The position numbers and the translations under genes are program-made. The notes under the pieces are model-generated. The model ran no database searches. It was not told where the DNA came from and saw nothing but the letters and a program-made list of their open reading frames with translations. From Planctomicrobium piriforme (GTDB lineage Bacteria > Planctomycetota > Planctomycetia > Pirellulales > UBA1268): 47,184 nucleotides of DNA. The DNA is taken from assembly GCA_945869735.1 (NCBI GenBank), contig CAMBPQ010000019.1, positions 1 to 47,184 on the forward strand. Direction: 5' to 3'. This document shows, in pieces, positions 43,629 to 47,184 of the stretch (the stretch's first letter is position 1; each line of letters opens with the position of its first letter).

Positions 43629-45860
43629 ATGTCGACCGCCGACGCCTTCCGTTCGAGCACGACCCGTGGCGTGACATTGCGCCGCCGCGGCGATCTCGTC
43701 GTTAACCGGCAGGTCTACCAGGGGCAGGCGTGGTGGGTGGTGAAGGATCCGATCTCGCTTCACTACTTCCGGTTTCGGCCCGAGGAATATGCCCTGCTCG
43801 AGATGCTCGACGGCCGCACGAGCCTCGATGCCCTCAAGGAGCAGTTTGAGGCAAGGTTTCCGCCGCGGCGGATCAAGGTTGACGAACTCTCGCGGTTCAT
43901 CGCCACGCTGCACCGCAGCGGCCTTGTGATCGGTGACCGGCCGGGGCAGGGGCCGCAGCTCTTCGAGCGGCGGCGGCAGCGGATCTGGAAGCAGTGGACG
44001 GCGTGGCTCGCCAACATCATGTCGATGCGGTTTCGCGGCATCGACCCCGACTGGCTGCTCAAGCGGCTCGACCCGGGCTTCGGCTGGCTGTTCTCGCCGC
44101 CGGCGATCGCCGCGGCGCTCGTGTTTGTCGCCAGCGCCGTGCTGCTCGTGCTCGTCAACTTCGACATTTTCCGGGCGAAGCTGCCGGAGTTTCAGCAGTT
44201 CTTCGCCGCCGGCAACTGGCTCTATCTGGCGATCGCGCTGGGTATCACAAAGGTCCTTCACGAGTTTGGCCACGGGCTCTCCTGCAAGCACTACGGGGGC
44301 GAGTGCCACGAGATGGGCGTGATGCTGCTCGTGTTCACGCCCTGCCTCTATTGCGACGTGTCAGATAGCTGGATGCTGCCCAATAAGTGGAAGCGGGCCG
44401 CGATCGGTGCAGCCGGGATGTATGTCGAGGTGATCATCGCCTCGATTGCCACGTATCTCTGGTGGAACTCGCATCCGGGCGTGTTCAACCAGCTCTGCCT
44501 CGACGTGATGTTTGTCTCCAGCGTGTCAACGATTCTGTTCAACGCCAATCCGCTGCTCCGCTACGACGGCTACTACATCCTCTCCGACGTCCTGGAGATC
44601 CCAAACCTCCGGCAGAAGGCCAACACGATCCTGCAGCGGCTTGCCGCGCGGTGGTGCCTGGGCATCAAGCAGCAAGACGATCCGTTTTTGCCGCAACGGA
44701 AGCTCGGCCTGTTCGCCCTCTATGCCGTGGCCTCGAGCCTCTATGGCTGGATCGTGACGGCGTCGATTTTTCTCTTCGTCTGGAACGTCTTCAAGCCGTA
44801 CCGGCTGGAGGTGCTGGGGCAGATCCTGGCCTGCGGCGCGATTTGGGGCTTGGTGATCCGGCCGCTGCAGGGGATCATCAAGTTTTTCAAGATCCCCGGG
44901 AGGCGCGACGAGGTGAAGTCGTTCAACATGCTCGCGACGGCGGCGGTGGCGGTGGCGGTGCTGGCGGGCATCGCGCTTATCCCGCTGCCGCAGCGGGTCT
45001 GGTGTGCTACGGAACTGCGTCCCCGCGGCGAGGAGACGGTCTACGTGCCCGTGCCGGGCCGACTGGTGAGCCTGGCAGCGCAGCCGGGATCGTTGGTGCA
45101 GAAGGGGGATGAGCTCGCCCGACTTACAAACGTTGATTTGGACCTTGAGATCGCCGACCTCGACGGGAAAGCCACGCAGTTCGAAAGCCGGCTCATGAGC
45201 CTGCAGCGGGAGCGGTTTTCCGATCCGGCGGCCGGCCTTGAGATCGGCACCGTTCAGGAGTCGCTCTCGAGCGTTCGCGAGCAGCTCGACCGGAAGCGGA
45301 AAGACCGGCAGGAGCTGCGGCTCGTGGCCCCGCGGGACGGCGTCGTTCTGCCGCCACCGAGCGTGAAGCCGCAGCCCGACGCCGGGGGCAAGCTGCCGAG
45401 CTGGACGGGCAACGCGCTTGATGACCGGAATCTCGGCGCGATGTTTCAGGAGGGCACGGTGCTCTGCATGGTGGGGGATCCGGAGCGGTTCGAGGCGGTG
45501 ATGGTGGTGGATCAGACGGAGATGGAGTTTATCGCCGATGGGCAGCGGGTGGATCTCAAGCTCGATGCGTTTCCCTGGCAAACGTTCACGGGCACGGTCG
45601 ACCAGATTGCGGAGACGCACATCGAGGCGGGCTCGGAGCGGCTCTCCGTGAAGGCGGGTGGCCAGGTGCCGACGGAGACCGACTCGTCGGGTCGCGAGGT
45701 GCCGATCTCGACGAGCTACGAGGCCCTGATGACGCTCGACGATGCCGAGGCGGTGTTCATCCCCGGCATGCGGGGCACGGCGCGGATCCAGGTGGGCAGT
45801 CGCACGGTGGGCCAGTGGCTCCTGCGGCTCCTTTGGCAGACGTTCAACTTCCGGATGTGA
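43629..45860 (+). CDS. Membrane metalloprotease (M50/site-2 type) with PqqD-like N-terminus and HlyD-like C-terminus
   Basis: 743 residues. The first ~110 residues form a winged-helix PqqD-like domain (YFRFRPEEYALLEMLDGRTS, RIKVDELSRFIATLHRSGLV), a type that binds leader peptides in RiPP pathways. A multi-helix M50 core follows, with the zinc motif HEFGH at 211-215 and the third-ligand motif NPLLRYDGYY at 307-316. The C-terminal ~270 residues after the last helix form a HlyD-like lipoyl/coiled-coil region (VYVPVPGRLVSLAAQPGSLV, RKDRQELRLVAPRDGVVLPP). M50-HlyD proteins of this type occur in peptide export systems; no precursor peptide is seen here. It starts 40 bases after the HlyD gene. Confidence 0.9.
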   Translation: MSTADAFRSSTTRGVTLRRRGDLVVNRQVYQGQAWWVVKDPISLHYFRFRPEEYALLEMLDGRTSLDALKEQFEARFPPRRIKVDELSRFIATLHRSGLVIGDRPGQGPQLFERRRQRIWKQWTAWLANIMSMRFRGIDPDWLLKRLDPGFGWLFSPPAIAAALVFVASAVLLVLVNFDIFRAKLPEFQQFFAAGNWLYLAIALGITKVLHEFGHGLSCKHYGGECHEMGVMLLVFTPCLYCDVSDSWMLPNKWKRAAIGAAGMYVEVIIASIATYLWWNSHPGVFNQLCLDVMFVSSVSTILFNANPLLRYDGYYILSDVLEIPNLRQKANTILQRLAARWCLGIKQQDDPFLPQRKLGLFALYAVASSLYGWIVTASIFLFVWNVFKPYRLEVLGQILACGAIWGLVIRPLQGIIKFFKIPGRRDEVKSFNMLATAAVAVAVLAGIALIPLPQRVWCATELRPRGEETVYVPVPGRLVSLAAQPGSLVQKGDELARLTNVDLDLEIADLDGKATQFESRLMSLQRERFSDPAAGLEIGTVQESLSSVREQLDRKRKDRQELRLVAPRDGVVLPPPSVKPQPDAGGKLPSWTGNALDDRNLGAMFQEGTVLCMVGDPERFEAVMVVDQTEMEFIADGQRVDLKLDAFPWQTFTGTVDQIAETHIEAGSERLSVKAGGQVPTETDSSGREVPISTSYEALMTLDDAEAVFIPGMRGTARIQVGSRTVGQWLLRLLWQTFNFRM

Positions 45861-45880
45861 TGCCCCGTCGCACAGGTTTT

Positions 45881-45970
45881 CAGAAAGCCCTGAGCGCAAG
45901 CGACGGGTATGAGGCGTGATCGCGACGAGTGTCGTTCAGAAAGCCAACGTCGTGAGCCGAGGGGTTGAGC
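45881..45970 (+). repeat. Pair of REP-like elements after the M50 gene
   Basis: Two forward units, 45881-45907 and 45937-45970. The first (AAAGCCCTGAGCGCAAGCGA) resembles the unit at 38255-38283; the second (AAAGCCAACGTCGTGAGCCG) resembles that at 38141-38166. So both forward subtypes of the 38-kb cluster recur here, in the opposite order. Confidence 0.75.
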
Positions 45971-45996
45971 GAGGCACGGAACCGCCTCATCTGATG

Positions 45997-46017
45997 TAGA
46001 ATAGTTGTCACAGTGAC
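45997..46017 (+). promoter_or_regulatory. Promoter -10 and palindromic operator candidate of the toxin-antitoxin pair
   Basis: TAGAAT (45997-46002, 5 of 6 matches to the -10 consensus) is followed at 46007-46017 by the palindrome GTCAC-A-GTGAC. Antitoxins commonly repress their own promoter through such a site. No good -35 hexamer is visible at 17 bases upstream. Confidence 0.35.
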
Positions 46018-46045
46018 CTCCCCTTTCTTCAGGAAGCCTGCCGAT

Positions 46046-46252
46046 ATGGAAGCCGTCAACCCGCGGTATCTCGTCGACGAGCACCAGACCCCAACGGATG
46101 TCGTGTTGACCATCGAAGAGTGGCGCCGGATTCTCGAGGAGCTCGAGGAGCTCGAAGACATACGGGCCTATGATGCGGCGGTGACAGACCGCGAGACGAG
46201 TGTGCCGCTTGACCGTGTGGCCGATGAGATTCGCCAACGGCGTGGGCTTTGA
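46046..46252 (+). CDS. Antitoxin of a RelB/Phd-like type
   Basis: A 68-residue acidic protein: LVDEHQTPTDVVLTIEEWRR then a Glu/Leu-rich helix ILEELEELEDIRAYDAAV, the usual form of the toxin-neutralising half of RelB/Phd antitoxins. Start at ATG 46046 with AGGAAG about 11 bases upstream; the DNA-binding N-terminus is short. Its stop overlaps the toxin start (TTGA), indicating translational coupling. Confidence 0.78.
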   Translation: MEAVNPRYLVDEHQTPTDVVLTIEEWRRILEELEELEDIRAYDAAVTDRETSVPLDRVADEIRQRRGL

Positions 46253-46503
46253 GCTACGCCGTCGAGGTTTTACGGTCGGCTGAAAAGAAAATCGAGCGAC
46301 TGCCGGCTGCCTTGCAGGAGCGGATCCTCGCCGCCATGGAGGCTCTGGCTGAAAAGCCACGTCCGGAGGGCTGTAGCAAGCTCACAGGCCGCGAGGCATG
46401 GCGTATTCGAGTGGGCGACTATCGGGTCATCTATGAAATCCATGACGACCGGCAGGTTGTGATCATCGTCGTCATTCGGCACCGTAAGGACGCCTACCGG
46501 TAG
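46249..46503 (+). CDS. RelE/ParE-family toxin
   Basis: An 84-residue protein with the RelE fold: YAVEVLRSAEKKIERLPAAL, then the basic core LTGREAWRIRVGDYRVIYEI, and a C-terminal HRKDAYR with His-Arg-Lys-Tyr residues typical of the RelE mRNA endonucleases. Start is TTG 46249 overlapping the antitoxin stop. RelE cleaves mRNA in the ribosomal A site; ParE poisons gyrase. The HRKDAY ending favours RelE. Confidence 0.88.
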   Translation: MSYAVEVLRSAEKKIERLPAALQERILAAMEALAEKPRPEGCSKLTGREAWRIRVGDYRVIYEIHDDRQVVIIVVIRHRKDAYR

Positions 46504-46537
46504 CCGTCCGCACGTGTTTGCGGCGGGATCAAAGTAC

Positions 46538-47184
46538 ATGCCCACGCTCGACCGGATCACGATCTACCCCGTCAAATCGCTCGACGGCGTCGATGTGGCC
46601 GAGGCCCGAGTGCTCCCCTCTGGGGCGCTCGAGCACGACCGCCGCTGGCAACTCACCGACATGGAGGGCCGCGTGCTCAACGCGAAGCGGTCGCCCCTCT
46701 TTCACGCGATCCGAGCGGAGTATGACCTGGCAGACGTCGCTGAAAGCGGCGACGCGGGCGTGGGCGGCGTGCCGCGGCTCGGGGCCAACGTGATCACGCT
46801 CGCGATCGATCCGGCCGCGATCGCGGCCCGGGGGATCCCCGGGGTTGAGCGGCTGGCAGGGCTTGCGGCCGACACGTTTCCGCTGGTGCCGGGGCCCGAC
46901 GGGCCGTGTGCCTGGCTGGCGGAGGCCTTCGGGATCGGCGTACTGTTGTTGGAGCGGCCCGACGGGGGGTTTCCGGACGACCGCGAGGCCGCAGGGCCCA
47001 CGGTGATTTCCACGGCCACGCTCGTGGAGGTGGCGCGGTGGTTTCGCCTCGACGTTGACGAGTGCCGGCGGCGGTTTCGGGCGAATCTCGAGATCGGTGG
47101 CTGCGACGCCTTCTGGGAAGACTCCCTGGCCAGTCCGGCACGGCCGGAGTTGCAGCCGTCCCTCGGTGAACTTCCCTCTGATCT
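46538..47184 (+). CDS. MOSC-domain protein (3' end outside window)
   Basis: The frame is open from the ATG at 46538 to the window edge, 215 codons. It begins LDRITIYPVKSLDGVDVAEA, then EHDRRWQLTDMEGRVLNAKR, the MOSC N-terminal beta-barrel. Then PTVISTATLVEVARWFRLDV, and RRRFRANLEIGGCDAFWEDS with the MOSC core cysteine. MOSC proteins are molybdenum-cofactor sulfurtransferase-like and include YcbX and mARC, which bind molybdenum cofactor and reduce N-hydroxylated compounds. There is no clear ribosome-binding site. No gene is known upstream other than the toxin. Confidence 0.85.
   Translation, partial: MPTLDRITIYPVKSLDGVDVAEARVLPSGALEHDRRWQLTDMEGRVLNAKRSPLFHAIRAEYDLADVAESGDAGVGGVPRLGANVITLAIDPAAIAARGIPGVERLAGLAADTFPLVPGPDGPCAWLAEAFGIGVLLLERPDGGFPDDREAAGPTVISTATLVEVARWFRLDVDECRRRFRANLEIGGCDAFWEDSLASPARPELQPSLGELPSD

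Overview
The window looks like chromosome from a high-GC planctomycete, probably of the Pirellulales-type lineages. This is inferred from the protein families present: a b6-type Rieske/cytochrome b complex joined to a giant multihaem cytochrome, cupredoxins with a CNIHPWM copper motif, the DUF420 and CPNC-protein pair beside the oxidase, GAF-HlyD/HlyD/M50 transport genes, and REP-like intergenic elements. No 16S or other phylogenetic marker is present, so the assignment is inference. No tRNA, rRNA, CRISPR array, transposase or prophage gene was seen.

Region 1 (1-2666): the 3' end of a leuB-like dehydrogenase converges on a Gfo/Idh/MocA oxidoreductase and purD, both on the minus strand. A 374-base gap (2667-3040) holds a consensus-like promoter and, just downstream, an 11-bp-arm inverted repeat that resembles a Rex (NADH/NAD+ sensor) operator.

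Region 2 (3041-24563): one long, tightly packed plus-strand respiratory cluster. It encodes a Rieske protein with an unusual 190-residue N-terminal extension, a cytochrome b split into b6-like and subunit-IV-like parts, a 1539-residue octahaem cytochrome c with an internal PDZ domain, two cupredoxins, a dihaem cytochrome c lipoprotein, cytochrome c oxidase subunits II, I, III and IV, haem A synthesis (ctaA, ctaB), a SCO copper chaperone, DUF420, a small CPNC membrane protein, and two unrecognised membrane proteins that appear to share a module. Together they should carry electrons from quinol through Rieske/b to multihaem c and copper carriers, and on to an A2-type haem-copper oxidase.

Region 3 (24673-32045): malate dehydrogenase, an alpha/beta hydrolase-fold protein without its nucleophile serine, a HATPase-like protein, then an export-apparatus operon fliF-fliO-fliP-fliQ-fliR-flhB. 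FlhB stops before the autocleaving NPTH domain and FliF shows no FliG-binding tail, so this may be a non-canonical type III export gate.

Region 4 (32021-40429): accessory genes. These are a sulfotransferase and a one-cysteine thioredoxin-like lipoprotein (minus), a TPR lipoprotein (plus), a fused double ABC-2 permease (minus), a secreted TPR protein (plus), a BIME-like cluster of REP elements, a small secreted protein (minus), a membrane protein and a DUF3467 protein.

Region 5 (40519-47184): a three-gene module of GAF-HlyD, HlyD and PqqD-like/M50-protease/HlyD proteins that looks like a peptide or substrate export and processing system, followed by two more REP elements, a RelB/RelE-type toxin-antitoxin pair and the 5' part of a MOSC-domain protein cut by the window edge.
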